In this document: piece after piece, positions 44,955 to 57,119 of the stretch
Position numbering within the stretch: the stretch's first letter is position 1
Layout: each line of letters begins with the position of its first letter
The notes under the pieces: generated by a model
The model's input: only the letters and a program-made list of their open reading frames with translations
The model's database searches: none
What the model was told of the DNA's origin: nothing
Position numbers and translations under genes: made by a program
Source: Streptomyces sp. NBC_00443
GTDB taxonomy: Bacteria > Actinomycetota > Actinomycetes > Streptomycetales > Streptomycetaceae
Direction of reading: 5' to 3'
Length of the DNA: 64,000 bases
NCBI RefSeq assembly: GCF_036014175.1
Contig: NZ_CP107917.1
Span: forward strand, 1,054,001-1,118,000

Positions 44955-45386
44955 TCACTTCAGCACAGGTAGCGCCACCGGGCATCCTGTCGGTGTCACC
45001 CGGGAGGCGTCATGGATCGCCCCACCCTCGATCACCGCGCGGCGGACACGTACACCGCCGCCGGGCCGGGCTGCGTCCGGCTTCGCCCGTGTGGGTCGGT
45101 CACGGCCGTACCTCCGCCGTGTCCGCCCTGGTCCGGGTCCGTCTCCTCGACGACGACCGTGGGGCGGGTCCAGGTCCTGCCGTCGTGGTCCGACCGTGCG
45201 GACAGCCGCGCTCGCCGAGCCGTCGGCCATGAAGAGACCGCCGGTCACCAGCAGCGCCCCGTCCCCGCGAAGGTCACGGCAGGACCGTCCACGTAGTCGT
45301 CCGTGCCGCCCGAGCACCGGGTCAGGCCGGGTACGACGGTCCGGGTCCAGGAGCGGCCGCGGTCGTCGATGACGGCGAGGACCACG
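44955..45386 (-). pseudogene. Decayed exo-sialidase-like gene (BNR repeats)
   Basis: Translated on the minus strand in three frames, the region contains two Asp-box-like repeats, DDRGRSWTRTVVPG (upstream) and SDHDGRTWTRPTVVV (downstream), characteristic of sialidase/BNR beta-propellers. Frames must change at least twice, between DYVDGPAVTFAG and DGALLVTGGLFMADG and again before SDHDG, and the N-terminal half is missing because glgC ends immediately upstream. One frame closes at 45032. Probably a gene remnant, though its frame breaks are again G/C losses. Confidence 0.6.
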
Positions 45387-46606
45387 TCAAGGGACCCGTT
45401 GCCCCTTCCCCAGCGCGATCACGCCACCCTTGGAGACGGTGTACAGGTCGGAGTCCCGCTCCGGATTGACGCCGATCGTCGCGCCCGGGGAACCTCGACG
45501 TTCTTGTCGAGTACGGCGCCCCGTACCACCGCGCCCCGCCCTATGCGCACGTTGTCGTGCAGCACCGCCCCCTGCACCACCGCCCCCGGGTCGACCACCA
45601 CGCCCGGCGAGAGCACGGACCGCGTGACCTGGCCGCGGATCAGGCAGCCGGCGCTGATGATGGACTCGCTGGCCATGCCGCCCGCGTTGAAGCGGGCCGG
45701 GGAGAGCTGGTTGGAGTGGGTGTAGACGGGCCAGCTGCGGTTGTAGAGGTTGAAGGCCGGGCGCTCGGCGATGAGGTCCATGTGGGCGTCGTAGTAGGCG
45801 TCCAGGGTGCCGACGTCCCGCCAGTAGCCCCGGTCGCGGTTGGTCTCGCCGGGGACGTGGTTGGCGCTGAAGTCGTAGAGCTGGGCCTCACCCCGGTCGG
45901 TGAGCTGGGGCAGGATCGAACCGCCCATGTCGTGCACGGAGTTCCGGTCCTCCGCGTCCCGTTGGAGTGCCTCGATGAGGGCCTTGGTGGTGAAGATGTA
46001 GTTGCCCATCGAGGCGAACACGCACTCCGGGTCGTCCGGAAGGCCCGGCGGGTCGGCGGGCTTCTCCAGGAAGCGATCCACGCTCAGGCCGTCCGAGCCG
46101 GGGCTGATCACGCCGAAGGACGACGACTCGCCGCGCGGCACGCGTATGCCCGCCACCGTCACGCCCGCGCCGGACTCGATGTGCTGGGTGAGCATCTGGC
46201 GCGGGTCCATGCGGTACACGTGGTCGGCGCCGAACACCGCGACGTACTCGGGGCGTTCGTCGTAGATCAGGTTCAGGGACTGCAGGATCGCGTCCGCGCT
46301 GCCCAGGTACCAGCGCGGACCGAGCCGCTGCTGGGCCGGGACCGGGGTGACGTAGTTGCCGAGCAGGCTGGACATCCGCCAGGTGGTGGTGATGTGGCGG
46401 TCCAGGGAGTGCGACTTGTACTGGGTGAGGACGCAGATGCGCAGGATGTCGGCGTTGACGAGGTTGGAGAGAACGAAGTCGACGAGGCGGTACGTGCCGC
46501 CGAAGGTGACCGCTGGTTTCGCACGGTCCGCGGTCAGGGGCATCAGGCGCTTGCCTTCCCCGCCCGCCAGCACGATTCCGAGCACCGAAGGTCCGCCACG
46601 ACGCAT
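45387..46606 (-). pseudogene. glgC: Glucose-1-phosphate adenylyltransferase, one-base frameshift near the 3' end
   Basis: Makes ADP-glucose from glucose-1-phosphate and ATP. The nucleotidyltransferase motif [31 protein letters not shown], and the hexapeptide-repeat left-handed helix at the C-terminus are present. The frame breaks at GGGG 45487-45490 (CCCC on the coding strand); adding one C restores [20 protein letters not shown], typical of the family, with a stop at 45387-45389 and a length of 406 residues. Otherwise the frame ends at 45419. The first 370 residues are intact. Start ATG at 46606 with GGGGAG upstream. Confidence 0.88.
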
Positions 46607-46657
46607 GGCCGCTCCCCTCACCCTGGTTGATCCCAGCCTGCCCCTGACCACCGCGCG

Positions 46658-47809
46658 CTAAGCCTGTTTGAGGATCTCCCCGTAGAGCCGGGCCGTCCGG
46701 CGTGCCACCGCGTCCCAGCCGAACTCCCCCACCGCACGCTGCCGTCCGGCCTCCCCCATCCGCCCGGCGGTCTCCGGGTCGCCGATGAGTGAGTCCAGCG
46801 CCCGCGCGAGGCCCGCCTCGAAGTCGTCGTCGAGCGGGACGAGCAGGCCCGTCTTGCCGTCCTCGACGACCTCGGGGATGCCGCCGACCTGCGAGGCCAC
46901 CACGGGAGTTCCGCAGGCCATCGCCTCCAGGTTGACGATGCCGAGGGGTTCGTAGACCGAGGGGCAGACGAACACGGCTGCGTGCGTGAGGAGTTGGATC
47001 ACTTCCGGGCGGGGCAGCATCTGCGGTATCCAGTGCACGCCTTCGCGGACCCGGCTCAGCTCCTGGTAGAGGTCGCGGAACTCCCGGTCGATCTCGGGGG
47101 TGTCCGGTGCCCCGGCGCACAGCACGACCTGCGCGGCCGGGTCGATGTCCCGTACGGCGCGCAGCAGATGGGGCACGCCCTTCTGGCGGGTGATGCGGCC
47201 GACGAACAGCACGTAGGGGCGGCCGGGGTCGAGGCCGAACCGGGTGAGGACGTCGGTGCCGTGGTCGGGCCGGTACAGGGTGGTGTCGATGCCGTTGTGC
47301 ACGACGTGGACCCGGGCCGGGTCCAGCGCCGGATAGCAGCTGAGAATGTCCTCGCGCATGGCTCCGGAGACGGCGATCACGCCGTCGGCGGCCTCGATCG
47401 CGGTGCGCTCGGCCCAGCTCGACAGGGCGTATCCGCCGCCGAGTTGTTCGGCCTTCCAGGGGCGCAGCGGCTCCAGGGAGTGGGCGGTCATCACGTGCGG
47501 GATGCCGTACAGGAGCTTGGCGAGGTGGCCGCCGAGGTTGGCGTACCAGGTGTGGGAGTGGACGAGTTCGCGGCCTTCGAGGCCGGCGGCCATGGCGAGG
47601 TCCACGGAGAAGGTCCGCAGTGCGTCGTTCGAGGTGTCGAGCGCGGACCAGGGGCGGTGGCGCAGCACGCCCACCGCGCGGCCCTCGCCCCAGCAGTGCA
47701 CCTCCAGGTCGACCAGGTCCCGCAACTCCCGGGCGAGGAACTCGACATGGACACCCGCGCCGCCGTACACGTCCGGCGGGTACTCCCGGGTCAGCAGTCC
47801 CACACGCAC
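46658..47809 (-). CDS. glgM: GT4 glycosyltransferase, GlgA/GlgM-type (ADP-glucose-dependent)
   Basis: A 383-residue GT-B fold enzyme. It starts VRVGLLTREYPPDVYGGAGVH, typical of actinobacterial GlgA/GlgM. The C-terminal nucleotide-binding segment FVCPSVYEPLGIVNLEAMACGTPVV carries the E-x7-E pattern. In mycobacteria this protein makes maltose-1-phosphate from ADP-glucose and glucose-1-phosphate for GlgE; classical glycogen synthase activity is the alternative. It is next to glgC. The GTG at 47809 matches the conserved start; ATG at 47848 would add 13 residues. Confidence 0.85.
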   Translation of the reverse strand: MRVGLLTREYPPDVYGGAGVHVEFLARELRDLVDLEVHCWGEGRAVGVLRHRPWSALDTSNDALRTFSVDLAMAAGLEGRELVHSHTWYANLGGHLAKLLYGIPHVMTAHSLEPLRPWKAEQLGGGYALSSWAERTAIEAADGVIAVSGAMREDILSCYPALDPARVHVVHNGIDTTLYRPDHGTDVLTRFGLDPGRPYVLFVGRITRQKGVPHLLRAVRDIDPAAQVVLCAGAPDTPEIDREFRDLYQELSRVREGVHWIPQMLPRPEVIQLLTHAAVFVCPSVYEPLGIVNLEAMACGTPVVASQVGGIPEVVEDGKTGLLVPLDDDFEAGLARALDSLIGDPETAGRMGEAGRQRAVGEFGWDAVARRTARLYGEILKQA

Positions 47810-47850
47810 CCGGAACCCCCTGTTCTCAGCGGTTTGTTGCCCTTTCATGG

Positions 47851-48606
47851 TCACCCAGACGGGGCGCGTGGGGAAGAGCGCGGGGCTCGTGTGAAGCAAC
47901 AGTCACCGCACACGCCGCCGTCTGGCACCCGGTAGTAGAGGCAGCAGCTGCGGCGCCGGAACGCGGTCCCGGTGAGGGTGCCGGTGCCGGCGAGGAGGGC
48001 GTGGCCGAAAAGTTCCGCGGTCAGGGCACGCGCCCGGGCGGCGGCGTCCGTACGGCCGGCTGCGAGCGCCCACTGGTCCAGTTGCCGCGCGGCACCCGCG
48101 AGGGCGGATCCCGCGTTGCCCCACAGCAGCCCGGTGGCGACGCGGTATCGGGCGTGCACGGCGTCGGTGAGCGGCCGGAGGTGGCCGTGCAGGACGACGT
48201 CCAGCACGCTCGCCGGGTCCGCGGGGAGCGGGCGCACCTCGGAGAGCCACAGGTCGTCCGGGGCGCTGCCGTCGGGGTCCCAGTGCAGCAGGCCGGGGTC
48301 GAGTCCGGGGATGCGGCCGTACAGGGCGGCGCAGCCGAGGGTCACCGACCAGAGCCGGGCCGCGAGCCCCTGCTGGGCCACGGAGGCGGCGATCCGCAAC
48401 TCAGGGGCGTGCAGGGCGTTCGCGACCTTCCGGACGCGGAAATCCAGGGGGTCTCCCTGAGTCTCCGACGAGGGTTCCCGGTAGGTGTCCGCCAGGGTCG
48501 GCAGCGGCCGCAGCGCCTCCCCGGGGGTGCGTAGTACGAAGAAGCCTCCGAGCGGCCGGAGCGCGGCGAGATGGGGGTCGAGATCCACGAAGAGCAGTAG
48601 TACCAA
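47851..48606 (-). CDS. FhuF-like (2Fe-2S)-binding protein
   Basis: A 251-residue protein with a C-terminal RRRSCCLYYRVPDGGVCGDCCF: the Cys-Cys-x10-Cys-x2-Cys arrangement is the 2Fe-2S signature of FhuF-type ferric-siderophore reductases. The upstream region is helical and otherwise unremarkable. TTG at 48606 is the longest start but has no clear ribosome binding site; GTG at 48588 is possible. No siderophore genes adjoin, so the substrate is unknown. Confidence 0.78.
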   Translation of the reverse strand: MVLLLFVDLDPHLAALRPLGGFFVLRTPGEALRPLPTLADTYREPSSETQGDPLDFRVRKVANALHAPELRIAASVAQQGLAARLWSVTLGCAALYGRIPGLDPGLLHWDPDGSAPDDLWLSEVRPLPADPASVLDVVLHGHLRPLTDAVHARYRVATGLLWGNAGSALAGAARQLDQWALAAGRTDAAARARALTAELFGHALLAGTGTLTGTAFRRRSCCLYYRVPDGGVCGDCCFTRAPRSSPRAPSG

Positions 48607-48815
48607 GGCCCGTCGGGGTTATCACCTGGGGGCTCCACCCGGGGTCACCCGTCTTGGGGATGACTCCTCCGGCGCCGTACTCCATCGGTAGTACGACACA
48701 GTGCGTGCTGTGGTACGACGACGGGAAGAGGTTTTCGCGGCATCGTGTTGGCTATGAAAGCCGACCGTTCGCCGCGCCGGGGTCAGCGGCCCCGCCTCAC
48801 GCAGAGGACCAGCTC

Positions 48816-51192
<2,377 letters not shown>

Positions 51193-51420
51193 TCAGGAGG
51201 GGCAAAAGTAAGCGCTGCGAACAGGCCATGACAAGACAGCAAATCAGCCGCCTCTTTACGCCAAGTGGCGTGCGACCGGCGCACGTTGCCCGACGCCCCG
51301 CACGACTGAGTGCGCCGGGGCCTTCCGTGCGTATGTGCCTGCGCGACATCGCGCCACCCGGATGTGCGGTCGGAGTACCGGCACGTCAGGATGGACGAAG
51401 GGGCAATACTGGCGGGCATG

Positions 51421-51438
51421 AGCGGTACCCGTACCGCT
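51421..51438. promoter_or_regulatory. 18-bp perfect palindrome upstream of gnd
   Basis: AGCGGTACCCGTACCGCT at 51421-51438 is a perfect inverted repeat (AGCGGTAC, two-base centre, GTACCGCT) 29 bp before the gnd start. Such a site could bind a regulator or, as RNA, affect ribosome access. Confidence 0.5.
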
Positions 51439-51467
51439 GCTGTATCGAGATCACTAGGAGCCAACGC

Positions 51468-52907
51468 ATGAGCACTTCGGCGCAGATCGGCGTCACGGGT
51501 CTCGCGGTCATGGGCCGCAACCTCGCCCGTAATTTCGCCCGCAACGGCTATACGGTCGCGGTTCACAACCGGACGTCGGCGCGCACGCACGCGCTGGTGG
51601 AGGAGTTCGGGAGCGAGGGCGATTTCATCGCGGCCGAGACGGCGAAGGATTTCGTGGCGGCGCTGGAGCGGCCGCGGCGGCTCGTGATCATGGTGAAGGC
51701 CGGTGAGCCGACCGACGCGGTGATCCAGGAGTTCGCGCCGCTGCTGGAGCCCGGCGACATGATCATCGACGGGGGCAACGCGCACTTCGCCGACACCCGG
51801 CGCCGCGAGCGCGACCTGCGTGAGCAGGGCATTCACTTCGTCGGCATGGGCGTCTCCGGTGGCGAGGAGGGCGCGCTGCACGGCCCGAGCATCATGCCGG
51901 GCGGCCCGAAGGAGTCGTACGACTCGCTGGGCCCGATGCTGGAGAAGATCTCCGCGAAGGCCAAGGACGGCGCGCCCTGTGTGACGCACGTCGGCCCCGA
52001 CGGCGCCGGGCACTTCGTGAAGATGGTGCACAACGGCATCGAGTACGCCGACATGCAGCTCATCGGCGAGGCGTACCAGTTGCTGCGGGACGTCGCCGGG
52101 TACGAGCCGGCGCAGATCGCGGACATCTTCCGCACCTGGAACGAGGGCCGGCTGGACTCCTACCTGATCGAGATCACCGCCGAGGTGCTGTCCCACGTGG
52201 ACGCGGCGACGGGCAAGCCCTTCGTGGACGTGGTCGTCGACCAGGCCGAGCAGAAGGGCACGGGCCGCTGGACGGTCCAGATCGCCCTGGACCTGGGCGT
52301 GCCGGTCTCCGGCATCGCGGAGGCGGTCTTCGCCCGCTCCCTGTCCGGGCACGCGGCGCTGCGGGACGCTTCGCGGGACCTGCAGGGCCCGAAGGCGTCG
52401 CCGCTGAGCGAGGCGGAGGCGGGGGCGTTCGCCGACCGGGTGGAGCAGGCGCTGTACGCGTCGAAGATCGTGTCGTACACGCAGGGCTTCCACGAGATCG
52501 ACGCGGCGCGCGGCGAGTACGACTGGGACATCGACCTGGGCGCCGTCTCCGCGATCTGGCGCGGCGGCTGCATCATCCGCGCGGCGTTCCTGGACCGGAT
52601 CCGCGCGGCGTACGACGCCCGGGCCGACCTGCCGAGCCTGCTGTCCGACGACACGTTCGCGCAGGAGATCGCCGCGGCGCAGGACGACTGGCGTGAGGTG
52701 ATCATCGCGGCGACACGGCAGGGTGTGCCCACGCCGGGGTTCGCCGCGGCGCTGGCGTACTACGACGCGCTGCGTGCCGAGCGGCTGCCTGCGGCGCTCA
52801 CGCAGGGGCAGCGGGACTTCTTCGGGGCGCACACGTATCGGCGGACCGACCGGGACGGGTCGTTCCACACGCTGTGGGGTGGGGACCGGTCGGAGGTTTC
52901 CGCCTAG
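51468..52907 (+). CDS. gnd: 6-phosphogluconate dehydrogenase, decarboxylating
   Basis: A 479-residue pentose-phosphate enzyme converting 6-phosphogluconate and NADP(+) to ribulose-5-phosphate and CO2. Visible motifs are the cofactor-binding GVTGLAVMGRNLARN, the substrate-binding GGNAHFADTRRRE, the catalytic VGMGVSGGEEGALHGPSIMPGG, and the Lys region GPDGAGHFVKMVHNGIEY. C-terminal WRGGCIIRAAFL is typical. Length matches the family. The ATG at 51468 has AGGAG seven bases upstream. Confidence 0.95.
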   Translation: MSTSAQIGVTGLAVMGRNLARNFARNGYTVAVHNRTSARTHALVEEFGSEGDFIAAETAKDFVAALERPRRLVIMVKAGEPTDAVIQEFAPLLEPGDMIIDGGNAHFADTRRRERDLREQGIHFVGMGVSGGEEGALHGPSIMPGGPKESYDSLGPMLEKISAKAKDGAPCVTHVGPDGAGHFVKMVHNGIEYADMQLIGEAYQLLRDVAGYEPAQIADIFRTWNEGRLDSYLIEITAEVLSHVDAATGKPFVDVVVDQAEQKGTGRWTVQIALDLGVPVSGIAEAVFARSLSGHAALRDASRDLQGPKASPLSEAEAGAFADRVEQALYASKIVSYTQGFHEIDAARGEYDWDIDLGAVSAIWRGGCIIRAAFLDRIRAAYDARADLPSLLSDDTFAQEIAAAQDDWREVIIAATRQGVPTPGFAAALAYYDALRAERLPAALTQGQRDFFGAHTYRRTDRDGSFHTLWGGDRSEVSA

Positions 52908-52958
52908 TGGCTGCGGCGATCTGGTAGCTGGGGCGACTCCGCGCCCTGGAGCGGCATT

Positions 52959-52990
52959 GCGGTGGGCGGCTTTCGGTGGCCGCCCACCGC
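52959..52990. terminator. 12-bp GC hairpin after gnd
   Basis: GCGGTGGGCGGC (52959-52970) and GCCGCCCACCGC (52979-52990) form a perfect 12-bp stem with an 8-base loop, followed by TTTCGCTTCT. It lies between gnd and the convergent proline-rich gene, and would stop both transcripts. Confidence 0.7.
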
Positions 52991-53005
52991 TTTCGCTTCT
53001 CCGGC

Positions 53006-53281
53006 TCAGGTGAGTGGTGGGCCGGGTTCGGGGCTCGGCACCGGCTCCGGGCCCGGGGGGATCGGGGACGGGTCCGGGTCCGGGGGTGCGGGCGGGGTCG
53101 GGGGTGACGGTGGGGTGGGGCCAGGAGGCGGGGGCGATGGTGTCGGGCCGGGGCCCGGGGCCGGAGGCGGCTCGGGAGCCGGCGGGGGCTCCGGGGGCGG
53201 TACCGGGTGGGGGTCGGGTGGCTGCGGCTCCGGGCCCGGGGTCGGTCCCGGATGGACGGGGTCCGGATACGGGTTCGTCAT
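53006..53281 (-). CDS. Small proline-rich repeat protein
   Basis: A 91-residue protein made almost entirely of P, D, E, G and S, with PxP repeats after a short MTNPYPDPVHPG start. It is hydrophilic and disordered. The orientation is supported by GGAGGA upstream of the ATG at 53281; the plus strand has no such site for its glycine-rich frame. Function unknown; a wall-spanning or linker role is possible but there is no signal peptide. Confidence 0.6.
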   Translation of the reverse strand: MTNPYPDPVHPGPTPGPEPQPPDPHPVPPPEPPPAPEPPPAPGPGPTPSPPPPGPTPPSPPTPPAPPDPDPSPIPPGPEPVPSPEPGPPLT

Positions 53282-53390
53282 GGCGTCCTCCGGCCAATCG
53301 GTGCGCGTCGGCTCTGGACTACTCCCCCGCGTACCCGAGGGGCGCGCCGGCAGTCACTCGCTCGCGTCGGTCGGGGCGCCCAGGTGGGCG

Positions 53391-53735
53391 TCAGAAGCGC
53401 TCGGGGTGCTCCCGCAGCCAGTCCATCGCCGCCTCCAGCAACCCGGGGTCGGCCGTAGGGGCTTCGTCGGGGTGGCGTTCGGCCCACTTCACGACGTACG
53501 GGCACAGCGGCGCGACGACGGCTCCCTCGCGCGCCGCAATGCCGTACAGCTCGCGTGCCAGTGAGCCCGCGATGCCCTTCCCCTCGTGGGCCGGCTCCAC
53601 GACGGTGTGGACGGGGACGAGGGCGCGTGCCGGGGATTCGAGGACGAAGTACTCGATGCGGCCGGTGACTTCGTCGCCCTGGAGGGCCTCCAGGCGGCCC
53701 GACGCCCGGTCGTCACGGATCTCGATGTCGCTCAT
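53391..53735 (-). CDS. Small GNAT-type (YidJ-like) N-acetyltransferase
   Basis: A 114-residue single-domain acetyltransferase. HTVVEPAHEGKGIAGSLARELYGIAAREGA provides the acetyl-CoA motif and VVPLCPYVVKWAERHPDE the family's C-terminal part. These short GNATs act on unknown amines. The ATG at 53735 has AGGAG seven bases upstream, and starts at 53759 are less likely. It is 41 bp downstream of panD and on the same strand, so possibly in its operon. Confidence 0.85.
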   Translation of the reverse strand: MSDIEIRDDRASGRLEALQGDEVTGRIEYFVLESPARALVPVHTVVEPAHEGKGIAGSLARELYGIAAREGAVVAPLCPYVVKWAERHPDEAPTADPGLLEAAMDWLREHPERF

Positions 53736-53776
53736 GACACGCTCCTGGTCCGTCGTCACGCTGACGATGAGTGCGG

Positions 53777-54199
53777 TCAGGCCACCGGCACGGCCTGCGG
53801 GCTGCGCTCCTGGTCCGAGCCCGGCACCGGCTCGGACGGGTCCGCGCCCAGGGCCACGATCCGGTTGGCGCCGTCCACGTGCACGACCCGCGGCTCGAAC
53901 TCCCGTGCCTCGGCGTCGGTCATCTGAGCGTAGCTGATGACGATCACCAGGTCGCCGGGGTGGACGAGATGGGCGGCAGCGCCGTTGATCCCGACGACCC
54001 CGGACCCGCGCTCGCCCTCGATGACGTAGGTCTCCAGGCGGGCGCCGTTGGTGATGTCGACGATGTGGACGAGCTCACCGGGCAACAGGTCGGCGGCGTC
54101 GAGCAGGTCCGCGTCGATGGTCACCGATCCCACGTAGTGCAGGTCGGCCTGGGTGACGGTGGCGCGGTGGATCTTGGACTTGAACATGGTACGGATCAT
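53777..54199 (-). CDS. panD: Aspartate 1-decarboxylase
   Basis: A 140-residue pyruvoyl-dependent enzyme making beta-alanine for pantothenate/CoA. The self-processing site is Gly24-Ser25 in [14 protein letters not shown], and [29 protein letters not shown] holds the remaining family core. The ATG at 54199 is supported because it gives Gly24-Ser25 as in E. coli PanD and has GGGAG eight bases upstream. No panB or panC is adjacent. Confidence 0.93.
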   Translation of the reverse strand: MIRTMFKSKIHRATVTQADLHYVGSVTIDADLLDAADLLPGELVHIVDITNGARLETYVIEGERGSGVVGINGAAAHLVHPGDLVIVISYAQMTDAEAREFEPRVVHVDGANRIVALGADPSEPVPGSDQERSPQAVPVA

Positions 54200-54378
54200 C
54201 GAGGTACTCCCACAAATAGGCTCCCTGCCCGCGTTATTGCAGGTCAAGGGCTGTTTCCATACCTACGGCGAGTTGCAGGTCCCCCTCGCCGACGGCCGGG
54301 ATCAGCGTACGCAATGGCCCTCTCAGACCTCCGTGACGATCGCCACACCGGGCTCGGAGGTGACGCCTATGAGGGCGG

Positions 54379-55307
54379 CTACGCGTCGGGCAGCGGCATG
54401 GGCGACACGACCGACTCGACGATGTCCAGGCCGTCGTCGAACACCCGGCTCTGGAGGGTCTGGTCGAGCCGGCTGGAGTCGGACTGCCCCGGCGGCCGCA
54501 CGATGCTTCGAGTGCGGGCACGTGCGAGGGCCTCGTCGCTCAGCCGGTTCTTGCGGTCGGTGTTCAGCTCGCCGTTGTGCCCCATGAGCCGGAAGGGCTG
54601 GGCCATCGTCGGGTGCGGCTCGGTGTTCGTGGAGAACCGGGTGTGGAAGTACAGCGACCGGACCGAGTGCCGTGGATCGCGCGGTCGCGGAAGTACCCGA
54701 TCACTTCGCCGGAGTTGAGCCGGCCCTTGAGCACTTGCGTTCGCGCGCTGAGTGACAGCGGGTACAGCCCGTCGTACGTGTCGTTGTCGGCGTAGGCGAC
54801 GGCCTCGATGGCGAGCAGGGCACGGTTCGCCGCCGCGTCGACATCGGCCCGCTCCCAGGCGTCGGGCGCGCGGAACACCCACTGCACGATGGGCAGTTGG
54901 TACGACTCCGCCGCGGGCCGGGCGGCGCAGTGGTCCACCGGGACGTCTCGGACCAGCAGGACTTCGAATCCCTGCGCGGCAATGCTGCGGCCGACGAGGT
55001 CCACCCCGCCGCCCCGACGCTCGGCCTCGGTCGGCACGAAGCAGTCGGCGACGCCGAAGCGCCCGGCGCGCAGTTCCTCGCCGCTGATCGCACTGAAGAA
55101 CTCGACCGACAGGTCGACGCTCACGCCGGCGCCGTCCCCGACGCCCTCGGCTGAGGTGCCGCCGCGGTGCGGGATGGCACGGAGCGCTTCGTCACCCTTG
55201 CGGATGACTTCATGGCTCGGCGTTCCATCGAGGCGGGTGATGAAGCCGACGCCGCGGGCGCTGTGGTCGCGGGCAGGGTCGTACAGACCGATCGTGCTGT
55301 GATTCAA
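54379..55307 (-). pseudogene. Glutamate synthase-like glutaminase domain, truncated, missing Cys, one-base frameshift
   Basis: Matches only the N-terminal class-II amidotransferase domain of the GltB family. Residues 17-22 read ARGVGF where family members read CGVGF, so the catalytic nucleophile is replaced by Arg18. Later segments fit: IPHRGGTSAEGVGDGAGV and, in the next frame, DPRHSVRSLYFHTRFSTNT and LMGHNGELNTDRKNRL. One base must be added near 54677-54680 to join them, giving 309 residues. No FMN or Fe-S parts follow. TTG start at 55307 with AGGA upstream. An iron-box-like sequence lies 145 bp upstream. Confidence 0.7.
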
Positions 55308-55328
55308 GTGCGGTCCTGTGAGCAGCGA

Positions 55329-55384
55329 GTTCCAGCTGGGGGTACCTCCCAGGCCCTGAGGCGCTGGAGGAGGACGGCCAGGCT
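55329..55384. repeat. Repeat-like palindromic sequence upstream of the GltB-like gene
   Basis: A near-palindrome, CTGGGGGTACCTCCCAG (55335-55351), followed by GAGGCGCTGGAGGAGG resembles small interspersed intergenic elements seen repeatedly in Streptomyces chromosomes (GGGGGTACCxCC cores). Recognised by pattern only. Confidence 0.4.
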
Positions 55385-55451
55385 GCGTCGCTGAAGCGCT
55401 CGCCGCGGGCGGACCGGTGTGACGGTCGAGGCCCCGAGCGGTGCGACTTAG

Positions 55452-55470
55452 TACGGTAAGCCTTACCTAA
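55452..55470. promoter_or_regulatory. Iron-box-like operator (DmdR/IdeR type)
   Basis: On the minus strand the 19-mer TTAGGTAAGGCTTACCGTA matches the iron-box consensus TTAGGTTAGGCTCACCTAA at most positions, with strong dyad symmetry. It lies 145 bp upstream of the GltB-like gene and points in its direction. Binding by DmdR1/IdeR is inferred. Confidence 0.65.
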
Positions 55471-55598
55471 GTGACTGGCAAGTGCACTCATCCTTGTGCG
55501 CGCCGCGGCACAGCCGTGCCCGGCGAGAGGGAGCGCTCCGGCCCTCTCGCCGGGCCGTGGACGTCAACTGTGCTTGCCGCGGGGCCCGACCGGTCCTT

Positions 55599-57119
55599 TC
55601 ATGCCTTGCGCTGCATGGAGCTCCGTGCCGGGTTGCCCTGTTCGGCGGCCTTGGGGTCCTTCTCGTCGGCCTTGGCCCGTACGCCGTCGGCGACGCGCTT
55701 GCCGATGGTCTCGTCGATTTTCGACCAGTAGGCAAAGGCTCGCTCGAGGACGGGCTCGCTCACTCCGTTGAGGAGATGTCCGACGACGTTGTCGACCAGA
55801 CGATCGCGGGCGGCGTCGTCCATGACCTCGCGCACCAGGGTGCCGGGCTGCCCCCAGTCGTCGTCCTCGGCGTGGGAGACGTAGGCGGCCCGGGTGATCT
55901 CGCCGTCGGCCGTCCAGCTGGGCGGGGATCCGTAACGTTCGGTGTCCGCCGCGGGGCCGCCCTTGGAGTTCGGGGCGTACACCGGGTCGGTCGTGTTCCG
56001 GTAGGCCATCGCCCCGTCCTTGGAGTAGGTGCGGACGTCGACGACGGGGGCGTTCACCGGAAGCTGCTGGTAGTTGCCACCGATCCGATGGCGGTGGGCG
56101 TCCGCGTAGGAGAACAGCCGGGCCAGCAGCATGCGGTCCGGGCTCGGACCGATGCCGGGAACGAAGTTGTTGGGCTGGAACGCCGCCTGTTCGATCTGGG
56201 CGTGGTTGTCGGTGGGGTTGCGGTCGAGCGTCATACGACCGACCGGGATGAGCGGGTAGTCCCCGTGCGGCCACACCTTGGTGAGGTCGAACGGGTTGAA
56301 GCGGTAACCCGCGGCCTCCTCGTACGGCATCACCTGCACGTACAGCGTCCAGCTGGGGTGGTCACCGTCCCGGATGTGCTCGAAGAGATCCCGGGTGTGG
56401 TAGTCCGTGTCGGCCGCGGCCATCTGGTCGCCCTCGTGCTGGGTGAAGAACTCGACGCCCTGGTCGGTCTTGAAGGTGTACTTCACCCAGAACCGCTCGC
56501 CGGCGGCGTTGATCCACATGTAGGTGTGGGAGGTGTAGCCGTTCATGTGACGCCAGGTCCGCGGGATGCCGCGGTCGCCCATCAGCCATGTGACCTGGTG
56601 GGCGGACTCCGGGGAGAGGGTCCAGAAGTCCCACTGCATGTCGTGGTCGCGCAGGTTGTTGTCCGCGCGGCGCTTCTGGGACCGGATGAAGTGCTGGAAC
56701 TTCATCGGATCCTTCACGAAGAAGACCGGCGTGTTGTTGCCGACCATGTCGTAGTTGCCCTCGCTGGTGTAGAACTTCACCGCGAAACCGCGCGGGTCAC
56801 GCCAGGTGTCCGGGCTGCCGCGCTCGCCGGCGACGGTCGAGAAGCGGATGACCAGGTCGGTGCGCGTACCGGGCTGGAAGAGGGCGGCCTTCGTGTACGC
56901 ACTGACATCGTGTGTCACCTCGAAGTGACCGAAGGCGCCGCTTCCCTTGGCATGCGGCTGCCGCTCGGGAATCCGCTCCCGGTTGAACTGCGCCATCTGC
57001 TCGATCAGATACGCGTCCTGCAGCAGGACCGGTCCCCCGGGGCCCACGGTGAGCGAGTGCTCGTCACTCTCCACCGGTGCGCCGGAATCGGAGGTGGTGG
57101 CGGGTCGGATCTCCGTCAT
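55599..57119 (-). CDS. katA: Monofunctional catalase
   Basis: A 506-residue haem catalase degrading H2O2. The catalytic His is in [15 protein letters not shown], the Asn in [13 protein letters not shown], and the proximal haem Tyr in [43 protein letters not shown] is the family signature. Length fits small-subunit catalases. The ATG at 57119 has AAGGGA seven bases upstream. No adjacent regulator is seen. Confidence 0.95.
   Translation of the reverse strand: MTEIRPATTSDSGAPVESDEHSLTVGPGGPVLLQDAYLIEQMAQFNRERIPERQPHAKGSGAFGHFEVTHDVSAYTKAALFQPGTRTDLVIRFSTVAGERGSPDTWRDPRGFAVKFYTSEGNYDMVGNNTPVFFVKDPMKFQHFIRSQKRRADNNLRDHDMQWDFWTLSPESAHQVTWLMGDRGIPRTWRHMNGYTSHTYMWINAAGERFWVKYTFKTDQGVEFFTQHEGDQMAAADTDYHTRDLFEHIRDGDHPSWTLYVQVMPYEEAAGYRFNPFDLTKVWPHGDYPLIPVGRMTLDRNPTDNHAQIEQAAFQPNNFVPGIGPSPDRMLLARLFSYADAHRHRIGGNYQQLPVNAPVVDVRTYSKDGAMAYRNTTDPVYAPNSKGGPAADTERYGSPPSWTADGEITRAAYVSHAEDDDWGQPGTLVREVMDDAARDRLVDNVVGHLLNGVSEPVLERAFAYWSKIDETIGKRVADGVRAKADEKDPKAAEQGNPARSSMQRKA

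Noticed and set aside
45012..45296. Plus-strand ORF with a good ribosome binding site (GGGAGG then ATG)
   Set aside because: The opposite strand carries the Asp-box sialidase remnant with clear family motifs; the plus frame has no recognisable features and is best read as a shadow.
53014..53937. Long glycine-rich plus-strand frames opposite the proline-rich gene
   Set aside because: They overlap the GNAT gene and lack a ribosome binding site; the minus strand has GGAGGA before its ATG.
54200..54378. Possible remaining glutamate synthase domains after the GltB-like fragment
   Set aside because: The segment between the stop at 54379 and panD has no FMN or Fe-S motifs in any frame.
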